Counted from the first letter of the stretch, positions 47,287-59,794 are shown. The stretch is 64,000 nt of DNA from Antedon mediterranea (GCF_964355755.1 NC_092673.1:23691001-23755000); one strand, 5' to 3'. Notes: generated by a model not told the origin, from the sequence alone. Program-made: numbers and translations.

Positions 47287-48413
47287 ATTGCAAGTTTATT
47301 CTCAAAGGGCCCATATATTTACCTACCGTATGTGTTAAACCAAGGGCTCATAAATTTACCTACAGTACTTGTGTTAAACCAAACTGGATGTTCCATTCAT
47401 CGCAAATCAATACATTTGTATAATCGTATATTAAATCTATCAAAATAGTATTTTTTAAAGAAAATCGGCCTGTCTTCAACATTATGATGGTGTACTCTAG
47501 CAATCTATCAAAATAGTATTTTTTAAAGAAAATCGGCCTGTCTTCAACATTATGATGGTGTACTCTAGCTGTTCAACCGGTTTTCAGCTATTAAAAACAA
47601 TTATCGTAGGAGGAGATAGGAAAATGCGAAGCCTCCTCGCTATGTAACATTAGGGTTGAGGGATGGGAAAGCGGATAGGTACAAAGAGGAACAATTTTTA
47701 AATATATTCTTTATCCACTGAGTAACGAAATATTTTGTTCATGTTTTATAGGCCTATAAATAATATACCTCTAAATACAGTAGGCCTAAAACATTTGCGA
47801 TTTAATACTTTGTTAAAACTGTCACTGTCATAATCGATTGAAATATTAAAGTACATGTCACGATACACCACTACGACGTTTATATTTTTGGTAATTATTA
47901 ATTAATACAAACGTTGAGAAGGAACTGTCAGTATAAAGTTTATTTGTATATCTAACAGTAGAGCCTATCCACAGTCTCAGTAATAAAGTTTATTTGTATA
48001 TATTTTTATATTACATCTAACAGTACGAACATTCACAGTAAGAAATGTTCGATTCAAATGAAAAATAGTTAATAGGTATTTACAGTATTGTCAAAGTATT
48101 GCAAGTTTATTCTCAAAGGGCCCATATATTTACCTACCGTATGTGTTAAACCAAGGGCTCATAAATTTACCTGCAGTACTTGTGTTAAACCGAACTCTGG
48201 CAGACTGAGAGATTGGGATGTTCCATTCATCGCAAATCAATACATTTGTATAATCGTATATTAAATCTATCAAAATAGTATTTTTTAAAGAAAATCGGCC
48301 TGTCTTCAACATTATGATGGTGTACTCTAGCTGTTCAACCGGTTTTCAGCTATTAAAAACAATTATCGTAGGAGGAGATAGAAAAATGCGAAGCCTCCTC
48401 GCATTTTTTTGGC
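47287..48413. repeat. duplicated block, offset 810 bp, with internal 68-bp duplication
   Basis: The block starting ATTGCAAGTTTATTCTCAAA occurs at 47287 and 48097 and runs about 310-360 bp to GCGAAGCCTCCTCGC. In the first copy the AATCTATCAAAATAGTATTT to GTGTACTCTAGC part is itself repeated (47434 and 47502). The second copy has a single unit and a short insertion near CTGGCAGACTGAGAG. Confidence 0.9.
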
Positions 48414-49877
48414 GGGTATTTTTCAAGATGGACATCCATTAGACAGTGTATACCACGATCGGAAAACACCCCTATTTGGGGCAAATCTTTGAACCTAAAT
48501 TCGTTTTAATCGTCAATAACTAATTATCTAACTCAATTTAATTAGTAAACAGGGTTACATCAGGCGGTTAAAATCAGTACCGAAAGTACGAACCAACTTT
48601 ACATACCATCGAGTGAAAATTCTAGAAGTAAGGCGCGATTTACCGAATTTTGCCCTTACGTAAATTTATATATAGAAGACTTGAGCCTGAGGTGACAAAT
48701 CGATTTTAATTTGTATTTACACGAGGTATTCCTTAAATGCATATCTCCTTGTTGAAATTTCATTTACCTTTGTTGAAATTTCATTCACCGAAAACCACAT
48801 ACATTTAGTACTATTTGCTATGTTTTGTATGTTATCAGCTGGGCTAAAAAATAGAGGTACATTAATCAATAATAATAATAAAGGTACTGTTTAGGCAATG
48901 GAATTCAAGACAGGAATGAATACAAAAAGCAAGTTTAATTAAACTAATCAAACTGTTAATTACTATTTCATATCTATTGTTAGTTAGAAATATATAGTTT
49001 TTGCCCATAATACCAAACTAAAAATAGATATATTTTTTAATTTTTCGAGTATAATTCTGAGTACATGTTCTATATTGTTGATTTCTGTAAATGTACACAG
49101 TTGTTTTGTGACTGTGCAATTTAGTAATAGTCACTCTCATACTGTACATTTAAAAGTAACATCCAAATGCCAACTTCAAGTCAATGGCTACCAGATGTCT
49201 CTGTGAGAAGATTATTTGAACCAGTACCAGTACCAGTACACTCATGGTTTACACCTACACAGTGTACCAGGATTCAAATGGGTCCTTGAAATCCCAGAAA
49301 AACATTGGATTTGAAGCAATTGCAAAAGCAATATATCGCACTGGACTTTTATTTTGAGAAGTTTCAGCAGTAGATTTTCCTTTCTAAGTTTTCTGTAAGA
49401 TTTTTAATGAAGTAATTCAGTGCGATTGCAGTTGTATTGTATCATTTATACAATTATTTTCTTATTTTACTATATGGAATGGAATGTTAACCTATCATGT
49501 AAAACTGTTCAAAAGTAATAGAAAGGTCATTTAAAGTCTAGGAAATTACCTTCTAAGAAAGTGTATGAACCTGTGCCATGATTAAGGTTCACTATTAAGG
49601 AAATTAGAAAATGAGATTGAAACATAGATAGATAGATTAGAGTCTCAATTTGTCTTTACCCGTTTTATTTTACGAGGCAAATACACACTTTGATTTGCAA
49701 ATAGTTGTGAAAAGTTTATGGTGTGAAAATTTAAAGCATGTTATTCTGATACAATTTATTGTATAGACAGAAAGTTATCCAAGGTACATTGTGAAAGGCT
49801 ACAGTATACACCATCCATAAATTGCACTGAAATATGGTAATGCAATATTTTTGTACCTAGAGTTCATTCAAGAACAG

Positions 49878-49917
49878 ACAGTATTATTAACAGTATTATT
49901 AACAGTATTATTAACTT
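49878..49917. repeat. three 14-bp tandem units (ACAGTATTATTA)
   Basis: ACAGTATTATTA is repeated three times in a row. Confidence 0.85.
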
Positions 49918-50640
49918 AGGTGACCAATACTATATAGCTTTTATGTTCATTTAATGTTTAAAAGCATAATAATGAGAGTGATATACTTTTACAATATTGT
50001 ACTACGTGTCCGTCCTAATTTACATACTTATTTTACATTGCCGTCAGAATGGTTTTATCAAACAGAAGCTGTGGAATTCACGCATTCAAACATGCAGTAG
50101 AAAAGTCCATTACTTCCTAATGCGTATATATTATCATTCTATTAAAAAAAAAATCTTTTTAAAAATTTATTTTTTCCATCCCTTGAATGCTTAATATATC
50201 ACAGTAAATATGCTTTATTCCTGACAATGAAAAAAAAAAATGAAATATAGAATCATAATGGCTTGCCTCAAATATTTCAGAGTTTGTATAATGTTAATTA
50301 TCAAACTTATTTGAGTTTACATAATTTACTGTGGGACGTCATCTGTATACTGTCTGTGTGTGTGCCCTGGTGTGTGTGCCCTAGTTTGTGTTCCTCTGGA
50401 GTTTACTAGTCAACATGAAAAGGGTATTGGACTAGAATCTTCACAACAGTACTGTTGTTGTGGCATTTTACTTTTTCCTGTGTGGTGCAACTGAGGTACA
50501 AAATTACTGTATTTACAGTACAGAGACCAGCATTACTCTATTATGGTTGCATAGCCTATTATAAGCTAAGATTGACATAGGAATGATAGGTTATCACGAT
50601 TCTACTAATAGAATATTCAATTGATAGATTATTTTAAAAC

Positions 50641-50802
50641 TCTCTCTGTGATCTATCAAACTATATAGTTCCAAATAGTGATGTGCCCAAATATAGTAGT
50701 GATGCCAAATATGGTAGTGATATGACATCATCATGTCCATATATGGGCACACCACACTTCTTTGTCACATAAAGCTAGGTTGATAGTGTAGACAGAGCCT
50801 AA
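50641..50802. mobile_element. MITE, GCTCTGTCTACACTATCAAA family (copy 6), next to the exon 5 acceptor
   Basis: The right end TTGATAGTGTAGACAGAGCC is clear. The left end TCTCTCTGTGATCTATCAAAC is diverged. It ends 74 bp before exon 5, close to where the intron branch point would be expected. Confidence 0.75.
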
Positions 50803-50875
50803 TGGAATTAAGAGCAACCTTACCTTGTATAATTTTTTATTTCATTTTAAGTATGTGTTTTTTGCGTTGTAATAG

Positions 50876-51067
50876 GTGGGAGTATGATGATACCTACTGT
50901 GAGGATGTGAAAAGGAACTATCCAGTAAACAGGTTTCCTCTAATTCTTGACATGACAGATGCCGCTGTCTTTGATAGTTTGATTGGCAACGCTGACCGAC
51001 ACATGTACGAGACGTTCAAAGAGCATGGAGACACTGCTAGAATGTTGCATCTTGACAATGCTAAGAG
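50876..51067 (+). CDS. FAM20B: FAM20B-like kinase, coding exon 5 (catalytic core)
   Basis: 192 bp between TTGTAATAG and GTAAGT. It joins exon 4 in an arginine codon to read ARWEYDDTYCEDVKR. It then gives LILDMTDAAVFDSLIGNADR, HMYETF and MLHLDNAK. The GNADRH aspartate (residue 376 from the chosen start) corresponds to the catalytic base. The LDNAK aspartate (396) corresponds to the metal-binding DFG position of atypical FAM20 kinases. Both are intact, so an active enzyme is expected. It ends AAGAG, two bases into the next serine codon. Confidence 0.96.
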
Positions 51068-51764
51068 GTAAGTAATTCATTCTGTTAGTCCTTGTAGCTG
51101 TAGATCATAAGAAAGATAAATATTGAGCGCTATAAGAAATCATATATTATGAGGTAATTTCCCGATTGATCGTAATCAAAACGGTACTGGGTAATCTACT
51201 AGCTTTTCTGTTCCCAACTCGTCATCCATTCATGGAAGCCTAGATGAAGTAAGCCTACCTGGTGGTAACTATAGAACGGTTCCGAGATAACGACTATACT
51301 TCGGCTTTAGTTGATAGAAGATTGAAAAAATGGTTAGAGAGAGTATACGGTGTTGCTATTAGTGTTTGATTTGTTACATTATGTGTGGAAGAGTCTATAT
51401 AGAATTGATGTTCTGCGTTATTATAGTCATAATGATTAGTCCATGTCGTTTTGGTTAACCTATTGTTTTATACATATTTAAGATAATTAAAATAAATTTT
51501 ATGATTATATTATTAATAATAAAAATGATATTTGTTAGTATAATTTCATAATGAAAAAATAGATATAAAGAAGAAATAGCAAAGAGATTATGGAGCGGCT
51601 ATTCCTGAATATACAATAATATATAATAATAATAATAAGTATCGTAAGTTAGTTTATAAATTTTAGGCGATCTTGTCAAAGGAAATCATTTATTCCGACA
51701 GCTGTTACAATGAGAAGATAATTTTGTGCAATTTGTATGTTCTGTAAATGTATTTAAAACATTC

Positions 51765-52129
51765 TAAGGCCCATTTACACTAGGACGATAACGATTGACG
51801 ATACATAAGCATGCATTTTTATTTACATAAAACAAAAGAAATTAGAAAGGTTTTCGTTCTAGAACTATATGATAATCATTTATGCTGTCTTTGATAATAA
51901 TAATATTTTTTAAATTTCAATTAATTGACGTTATGATAATAAACTATTATAACATAACGTCATTTGATTGGACGTGTGAAAATATCATTTTCATCAAAGG
52001 AAGCATAGATGGTTATTCTATAGTTCTAGAATGAAAAGTTTTTATATTTCTTTAGTTTTATGTATGGAAAATGCACATATGTGTCAATTTATCATCGATC
52101 ATTATCGTCCTAGTGTAAATGGGCCTTTA
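51765..52129. mobile_element. foldback MITE, nearly palindromic over 365 bp
   Basis: The left end TAAGGCCCATTTACACTAGG ACGATAACG is mirrored by CGTCCTAGTGTAAATGGGCC TTTA. Inner segments also mirror: TTTCGTTCTAGAACTATA with TATAGTTCTAGAATGAAAA, and GACGTTATGATAAT with ATTATAACATAACGTC near the centre. Such an element folds almost end to end. Confidence 0.85.
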
Positions 52130-52146
52130 GGCTTGGTAGATGATTG

Positions 52147-52196
52147 TAAAGCTCTGTCTGCTCTATCAAAATAGTTCGACAAAAAAAATTGTGATG
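52147..52196. mobile_element. MITE, GCTCTGTCTACACTATCAAA family (copy 7, left end only)
   Basis: TAAAGCTCTGTCTGCTCTATCAAAATAG then GACAAAAAAAATTGTGATG, with no right terminus. It sits 18 bp after the foldback element. Confidence 0.65.
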
Positions 52197-53083
52197 AAAA
52201 TATTGTAAATTATTTTTTAGTGTATTTTTAACTTAATTTTTTAATGTTTGTCACAAGTGAGCAAAATAATTTCCCAGAATAATTGTTTTTTTAATTCAAT
52301 TGAATCCATAGAGTTTTTAAAATATTCAACCAAGAAAATCAAACTTCCCAATCAGTTGGTGACAAACTGACATAGGTACTGTAGACGAACATTTTGAGAC
52401 ACAAAATACAAAATGATTGAGTATTTACCTCAAAATAAATTCTCTAACACTATAACTATTTATAAATGCATAGGACAAAACTATTATTATTGAATACATC
52501 TTTTATCAACCTTCAATAAAAACACTGTATGTACAATTTATTGTTTGACATTTAAACTGAGTGTTTATTAATCAAATTGTTTCGATACTTTTTTCTTCAA
52601 TGTATATAAAATGACCTACAAGGTGTTTCTTAAGTTTGTACTCATCTTGATTAGTATAAAATATCACATCATATATCGATCAGTCCACAGATATCGACAG
52701 AAAACATTCATCATGGAAGATTATGTATCATAATATGATGGGTAAATATAGAAATGGGACAGACAGGGTGATTAAAAGAGAGTCATGTTAATGTCTAGTT
52801 TTAAAGCCCCATTTATCAGGATGACTCGGAAGATCTTTTGCAACCAGCCATCAATATATCAAGCCTAACATCAATCCACTATCTTCAAGACAAATTAATC
52901 TCATTAAATTCTTGATGGAGATAGTTTAAAAAGAAATAATTTTTAGGAGTTGAATGGGGAGAATATTTCAAGAGTTAAAAGATTCTATTTTAGAAAGCAG
53001 AGCAGAGCAATACATCAATGCTTGATTACCCACAACAGCTTGCTAAATGATTTTATGAGCAGATTTAAAGAGTAAACAAAATT

Positions 53084-53255
53084 TGAATAAATTTTGATTT
53101 AATATACTCTGAAACTAAGCTTTAATTTTGAGTTGAAATAGGGAAGTGGCTATCGGTACAGTCAACCATGCCAGTAGTACAATCGTCTGAACGCACGTTA
53201 TTATTTTCTATCAGCATGGTTAACTGTACCTCTATTGTGAAGTTTTACAGTAGTA
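53084..53255. repeat. dispersed direct repeat, copy 1
   Basis: Shares about 170 bp with 54726-54895 (GAAATAGGGAAGTGGCTATC, TTATTTTCTATCAGCATGG, ACCTCTATTGTGAAGTTTT). Inside it GGTACAGTCAACCATG and CATGGTTAACTGTACC form a near-perfect 16-bp inverted pair. Confidence 0.85.
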
Positions 53256-54725
53256 AGTGTAGTAAAATAGACATGATCCCAATGCTATAGAAATCCTATA
53301 TCTAAGATTTTAAATTCGACCTCATGAATACAGATCTATCTATGCCATAAAAAAGAATACCAACTATTTGTGTGTATGAATATGTAGGTCAAGACCCCAA
53401 ATACTCTAATTTCAGGGAATTAATGAGCATTTCTTAATATGTGTGCGCTGATTCTTAAATCTGAGATTAAATTGTAATTTATGTATAATGATCTGACCTT
53501 AATCCAAATAGACTGGTAATTGTCCATTCCATTTGTGATTATTAAAATCGTATTGTGTACAGGTTTGTGAAGAATATCTAGAAAGTTGGAGCCAAAAAAG
53601 ATAGTTAGAATCTTCTGAGATACTAGTTTATGAAGCCATAATCACACAGGACTTTTTTATTAAGACTACCACTGCCAGCAGTATAGCAATTTTCACTTTA
53701 ATAACTCCTGTGTTTATAGGCCAGTCATTTTCTAGAGTACCATCAAGCAGCATTGTAAGTGTTAATTAATCGGACTTGCCCAGTAATTCAGTAGTTCATT
53801 TGGCAAAACTTATTTTTTTTCTGCGTCATCAATGTTTGTTTGTGGTTTGGACCACAATGATTGATGAATAAATGGATGTTTCTGATTGGTCAGTAGTTTA
53901 TATTTGTATGATAAATATTTGTCTTATTACCTGTGAAATTTTCAACAAAACTCAAACATTATGAATATGACGAGGTAAGCAGATAAGTGTTACGATGACC
54001 GTTTCAAAAAACCTAATCACCACAAATGTAAAACTAATGCATAATACAGCTACTTCTTAAAACAGTTTGATTATGACATTCAAATCTGTTTCCAAACTAA
54101 AACACACTATTGCAATAACTCTTTTCTTACTTGGACACCAATGAATAGAATAAATTGTAATAAAGGAACGATAAATCAATGTACAGGTTATATAATCTCA
54201 AGAAAACATTAAACATGCAGTAAATCCAATACATCCAAATGTCCAAGTTTTATTGTTGTAGATGGTTGTAACTATTATTAATACTAGCTGATTCACAACC
54301 AAACGAGAACGAGATTCGTTTGGTTATTTCATATTCCTAAACTTGGATTTTGACATTTTCTATTTTTGTATTAGATTTTTTTCTTTGTTTTCATTGCCTG
54401 ATTCAATCATTGGAAAGAACCGACTTCTTGACCGTTTGATAGAGCTATATCCGTTTTCACACTGAATTTAATTAACGTGACAATCAAATATATATGTAGG
54501 TTAATTACAAATCTAGATATTGTCTAGTAGAACTAACATGGCTAGACTGCAAATTAACTGTAAGATTAACAACTCACTTTAACAAAATTAAAGGAAATTG
54601 GAGATAAGATTAGTAGACATCCACGCTTTAATTTTCTTCTTTTATTTATATAGGAATGACAGTTGGTTGTTAATATACACAAAAATAATGCCACTAGTTC
54701 ATCGTAACTCTGAAAATATGTCTAG

Positions 54726-54895
54726 ATAAATTTTGAATACATTTTGATTAATATACTCTGAAACTAGGCTTCAATTTTGAGTTGAAATAGGGAAGTGGCT
54801 ATCGGTACAGTCAACTGTGCCAGTGGTACAATTGTCTCAACGCAAGTTATTATTTTCTATCAGCATGGTTAACTGTACCTCTATTGTGAAGTTTT
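54726..54895. repeat. dispersed direct repeat, copy 2
   Basis: Second copy of the block at 53084, with point differences, including in the left arm of the inverted pair. Confidence 0.85.
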
Positions 54896-56417
54896 CTGTC
54901 AGTTGGCTGTACATCTTGTTCCGTGTGATGTGACGGAATAGGAACCAATGAATTTGATTTGCAGTATGCATCATGCCGATAACCTGGTTTTTGGCTGAAA
55001 ATAATGAATATTTAATTCTGAGAACAAATTTGTTTGACTACTATTAAACATATGATGTTTCATATATTTTTCCAGAATCTATTAGAATGTTAATTTTTTT
55101 TTTCATTTTTTTCTTGACTTAATTTTTTTTTTTTTTTTTCTATGCACCATTAATATAAATAAATGTTTATGAAATGAAATACACTTAACATCGACTAGGG
55201 GTATGATGAACCTACGTGGTGATACAATTGTGCAATATAAAACTAAAAACTTTAATGTATGGTTAACAATTCCACAGCCTCGTTCTTCAAATAAGCAAAG
55301 TAATATTATACAATTCTAATAGATTCTAGAAAATTATAGGAAACATCATTTGTTTAAAGTAGTCAAAAAAAAATTCAAAGAATTCAATATTCATTTCACA
55401 AGTACTTTCAACTGCAAGTCATGACCAGATACTGAATTTGAAGTACAATTTCACCTGCAGTATATGGTATTTTCTTTTTACTCTATTGAAAAAAAGTAAG
55501 AAAAACTGTTTGACATACAATCTAGCATGTGTTTATAGAATTTGTTTGTGTGTGTATTAAGTTGAAATTCAGACTGAAATTTAAAAATAAAATGCGTTTT
55601 TATTTACAAAATACTTTCGATATATTCTATTAAGATATGTAAAAATATACCATCTAAAAATTGACTATTATAAAGTCTAAAACATATTGTATATTATAAA
55701 AACTCTAAGGATTGTGTGAATAGCAGGTAACAGGTGAACATGTCAGTGTATACTAGAAGAAGATTTCATCAACACAAGTACAGTAAATAAGGTATTAAAG
55801 GTATATAACACAATCCAATTCAAATTTATCTGCTGTCAAAAATGTATTACAGAATATTACCAAAACCCTTGAGATCAACGAAAACTAATATAGCTTTAGG
55901 TGAAATTTAGATTTTAAAAATAAAATCTGTTGGTAATTTTATCTTTAAGATCTAAGAATAACTCTTGACAAATTCTTTCAAAAATATATCTATGCCCTAT
56001 TCAACTTCGCTAATGACATTTTAGACATTACTTTTTATTTTAATGTAAACATCATTTTAAATTATCATTACTTTAAATTTTGTTCTGCATCGATTGGGAT
56101 GTGTACTTTTAACAAGATGTCACCACTTGGTATTTAAAGAATAAAGTTAATGTTTAAATCATCAGGTCACTCTATTTGGACACTCTTTTTGGACACTCTA
56201 TTAAGTCGGTGAATCTGGAATAATTAGTATAAAGATGAGAGTTCATTCATCCGTTCATAATCTACATTCATGGTTCGTTTCTTCGGATAGGTATACCATA
56301 TGCTTTGATTTTAAATTCAAATGTTATTAGTCTGTATTCTTTTTTTTTTGTTATCATCACTTTTCTACCAAAATATAAAGCATAAACAGCATTAATTTGC
56401 AAGTATATTGTTCTTAT

Positions 56418-56560
56418 GAGTGAGTGGCATACCATTTAAGACAGTGGAAATGTACTGTCATCCACTCACACGCTCCATGGTTCTGTTAGTAGAATGAGTT
56501 TTCTTGGATAAAGACTATTACTGTAGATCCAGTGTACAAACATTTTTGTGTAAACTTTAA
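56418..56560 (+). mobile_element. tRNA-derived SINE (GAGTGAGTG family), degraded
   Basis: GAGTGAGTGGCATACC, TTAAGACAGTGGAA, CACTCACACGCTCCATGGTT and GTAGATCCAGTGTACA correspond in order to the SINE at 23198. The B box is lost. Confidence 0.55.
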
Positions 56561-57487
56561 AGACACATTTCGAGTTGCTCTGGTGCGTTACACAGTAACT
56601 GGTATGGACCGACTAAATAGCACCGGAATTGGCAGTACCAACATTCATGACACTTTAGGGGAGAAGCTAGACTTGCCCCAAGTCTGTATTATCTTTTTTT
56701 TTTATTTATTTGTTTTTATTTCGACCGCGATTTTTGTCTGAAAATACAGACTTGTGAAACACGTATAGAAATCGATTTGCAGACCGCAAACATCCGATAA
56801 GAATGACATAGGTTATCATACCGTATTTGGCTATATGGGGCGGGCGGTATGTAAATATAGATTTCGAATCAACCAATGATCATTTTGTTTCAAAATGAAA
56901 AAGATCAAGACGTACGTACAGTGCTGAATGTACGATCGAGACTGTTGAAATATAAAATCGTAATGCCAAGTTGTTTTGTTTATTAATTGTTTAGTCCTTG
57001 GCCTAGGCCTCTTTCGTAGGTCCCACTCAACTTGCACGCATGACCTGCCAAATAAAACGCCAATAAAGTAGCCCTACATACCACCACCGGCACACAACAG
57101 GGCTACACCACCACACAGAACAGGACAGGGTCTGGGTGGGAAGTAAATCATAATTATCTCCGCGTAATAAATGATCCATTCAATGTTTGATTTGCGGAGA
57201 AGCTAGCCTATCATATCAAGACGAGTTTTCATGTTCATGTTTACCAGACTACTAGGCATATAAAATAATTTCTAGCCTTCAGAAACTTTCATAAATGTAC
57301 CCAAGTACACATTGTCTAAACGTAACATAGCGCATGCGCATCATCTTAGTTGTTGTAGTTCTGAAATATGAATATTAAAATGGTGTACGAGTGAGTAGCC
57401 AATCGCATGCAGCTGAAACTAGTCAACCGGATAATCGTATGCACCAAGGATTCTTGGTGTCAAACCACGTGACTTGTGCGTGTTTCC

Positions 57488-57585
57488 CCAGACGGAGTAT
57501 CCAAAATCAAGTAGTATACGTATGAAACGCTATATGTGCCAAAATATTTATCTTTTTACTAATATTAAGACAAAACTCCGTCTGG
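57488..57585. mobile_element. 98-bp TIR element (CCAGACGGAGT)
   Basis: CCAGACGGAGT at the left and ACTCCGTCTGG at the right are exact inverted repeats. The interior shares TATGTGCCAAAATATTTAT with the remnant at 11175-11270. Confidence 0.65.
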
Positions 57586-57965
57586 AACCCAGACTAGGGA
57601 GAAGCATGTAATTGTCTACAATGCATTGAGATGGCATTGTTTGTGGATAGTCCTATAGTCTTGCCTAGACTTCAGATTATTCCTGTTAAAGGAAGATCTT
57701 AAAATGATTCCATCTGTTTTTTTCTAGATAGATAGAAATGCATCCTTTCAAACGATTTTGAAATTGTTTGATAGTAGACAAAAGCAGATTCACCATGACT
57801 AGTCATCTTTTTCCAAATCATCATATGCCTTGTAGTTTGTACCTTTCTTTCTTGGTCTCATGATTCTTACCAATCAATCTAACCAAAGTCTTCTGCTTGA
57901 TCTTGACATAACTAATATAACAAATTAATTGCTCTAGTTTGATGAAACGTTTCACTATTTTAACT

Positions 57966-58350
57966 AGAAGCCACTCCGAGAGTGCATACCTCTGCCTACT
58001 GTAAAGTTCTCCTACTTCTTCGGGAAAATATATATATATATATTTGTGTGTGTCTTAATGCTGTGTGTGATTTAGGCTAATTGCACTACAAGCATGTGTG
58101 TGCGAATTTGGTGTAAAGACTGTTGCCGACTTTTGAAAATTTACACTAGCAGGTCTGACAATTATACTAAAAAGTGGTCGACAGTGGTCCGTATTGCCTC
58201 CAAAATTTAATGGAGTGGTCCTTGACCACATATCTATCTTTATTTTCATTTTGGTAAAGATCTTGTAATTAATTTTTGAGTAATCCTGCTAAACAAACAA
58301 ACAAACAAACGCGATCGACTACATAATACCTCCTTGGCGGAGGTGAAATA
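57966..58350. repeat. interspersed repeat ending in (AAAC)5 and GGCGGAGGT
   Basis: Begins AGAAGCCACTCCGAGAGTGC ATACCTC. It contains TGGTCCTTGACCACATAT and TAATCCTGCTAAACAAACAA, then GCGATCG and CCTCCTTGGCGGAGGT. The last part and the AAAC run are a phrase I know as a very common invertebrate repeat. Reading on the minus strand is equally possible. Confidence 0.5.
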
Positions 58351-59742
58351 TTATGAAATTGAAATATACGGTAAATGTTTGTTTACTAACATTTAATGTT
58401 GTTTTAGGATTTCATACAGTATGAAACTTTTTTCCATTTCAAACTTAATTTAAACTAAATATAGCTAGAAGCTGTAATTGCAATTTGCAATTAAGTAGTA
58501 CTGTTAATATTGTGTTTATTTTAATGGTAACCCCAAAACATAATTCTTCCCTAACTGTCAAATTCAGCAGATAAAGGCCATATTACAAATTGCATGTTGA
58601 AAATATATGTTTCTTTAAAGTAAATTGCATTCATAATTTTCTATTGAAATGACATTAAATGAATGTTAAAAAATGGCAATGAAATAGCATTTGAACCCTT
58701 TAAGCCCTCATAATACATCATTTTCAAATAAGACATTAACATTGTTGGTGTACACACATAATGAATGTTTATGAGTTGACAACATTTCATGAGTTGAAAA
58801 ATTGATCTTTCGACGAATGAAATAGTTTCTCCATTCAACAAATATTCTTTTTGTTTTATAATATTATACCTACTGTTCTAAACATTCATTATATTTCCAT
58901 CTTGAATCAATGTTGAAAGCTAGGCTTGAAGAGACCATTGAATAAGCAGCCTCAATTAATTGATGTTGAGTAGAACAGACTGTTCACTGTTTTTAATGAG
59001 TCTGTCACTCTCAAAATCTTTTTAAAAAAGATTTACATGTAGTACAATCACCATTAACTATCACTTCCATTTATTTGTAGAATTATACTGTAGTACTAAA
59101 TTGCACATCATGTGAAATTAACCAATCAAATGGCAATGATACAATTGGGTGTATCAAAATATGGAAATTCAAAACTTTATAAAAACCACATTGTGTTTAA
59201 TATTTGGTACATTTTTAGAATCCTGTCTGTACAATTGTCAAATAAATGAGACTTTAATAGCTGTGTTTACCCGGAACATGCTGCTGGCACCAGAGAGCCG
59301 GAACATCCACAAATCTAGTCATCCGTTCATGAAACGCCGCTGGGTAACAATTCTGGCGCGAAAGTAGCATGATAGTCACTGAAATGCAAATTGCCTGTGT
59401 GTACGTATTTTGCATATGTGGGTCAACTCTGCCATCAAAATTAGACCCCTTATTTCCACATCAAAACACAATTCCCATAACTACAATCTTCTTCAAAATG
59501 CAAAGAAGTTTTTGCATCTTTTGAATTGGAGCAAGCTGTAGAATCTAGCTGTCAACGAGCCCAATCGTTTCTTAAATATTCCTATCCCATAATATAATGT
59601 GTTATTTAGTTAGTTGTTATTTGATTTATCTTTAGTTTCAACAGGAAATCATATTTATTTACCCTATTCTACTTCATTTCAACAGCCAGAAAAGAATATT
59701 TACAATACAGTTTTAAAGCATTTATGTATTTTTTTGCCACAG

Positions 59743-59794
59743 TTTTGGTAACCTTTTTCATAATGAAACATCTTTTACCAGTGTTATTAAATGA
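59743..59794 (+). pseudogene. decayed duplicate of FAM20B exon 6
   Basis: After an acceptor-like TTTGCCACAG (to 59742) the sequence TTTTGGTAACCTTTTTCATA ATGAA parallels exon 6 (TTTTGGTAATCCTTTTCACG ATGAA) and later has ACCAGTG. In the FAM20B phase it reads SFGNLFHNETSF, then TSVIK and a TGA at 59792-59794. It lies exactly 180 bp before the intact exon. If used in splicing it would truncate the kinase. Confidence 0.7.

Larger units (their letters stand above)
41229..50875 (+). other. FAM20B intron 4
   Basis: 9647 bp from GTAAAC to AATAG. Contains MITE copies (42181, 45039, 50641), a hairpin-bearing repeat (46132), an 810-bp-offset duplication (47287-48413) and an antisense 58-codon ATG frame (45921-46097). 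No additional kinase exon is required or seen. Confidence 0.75.
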
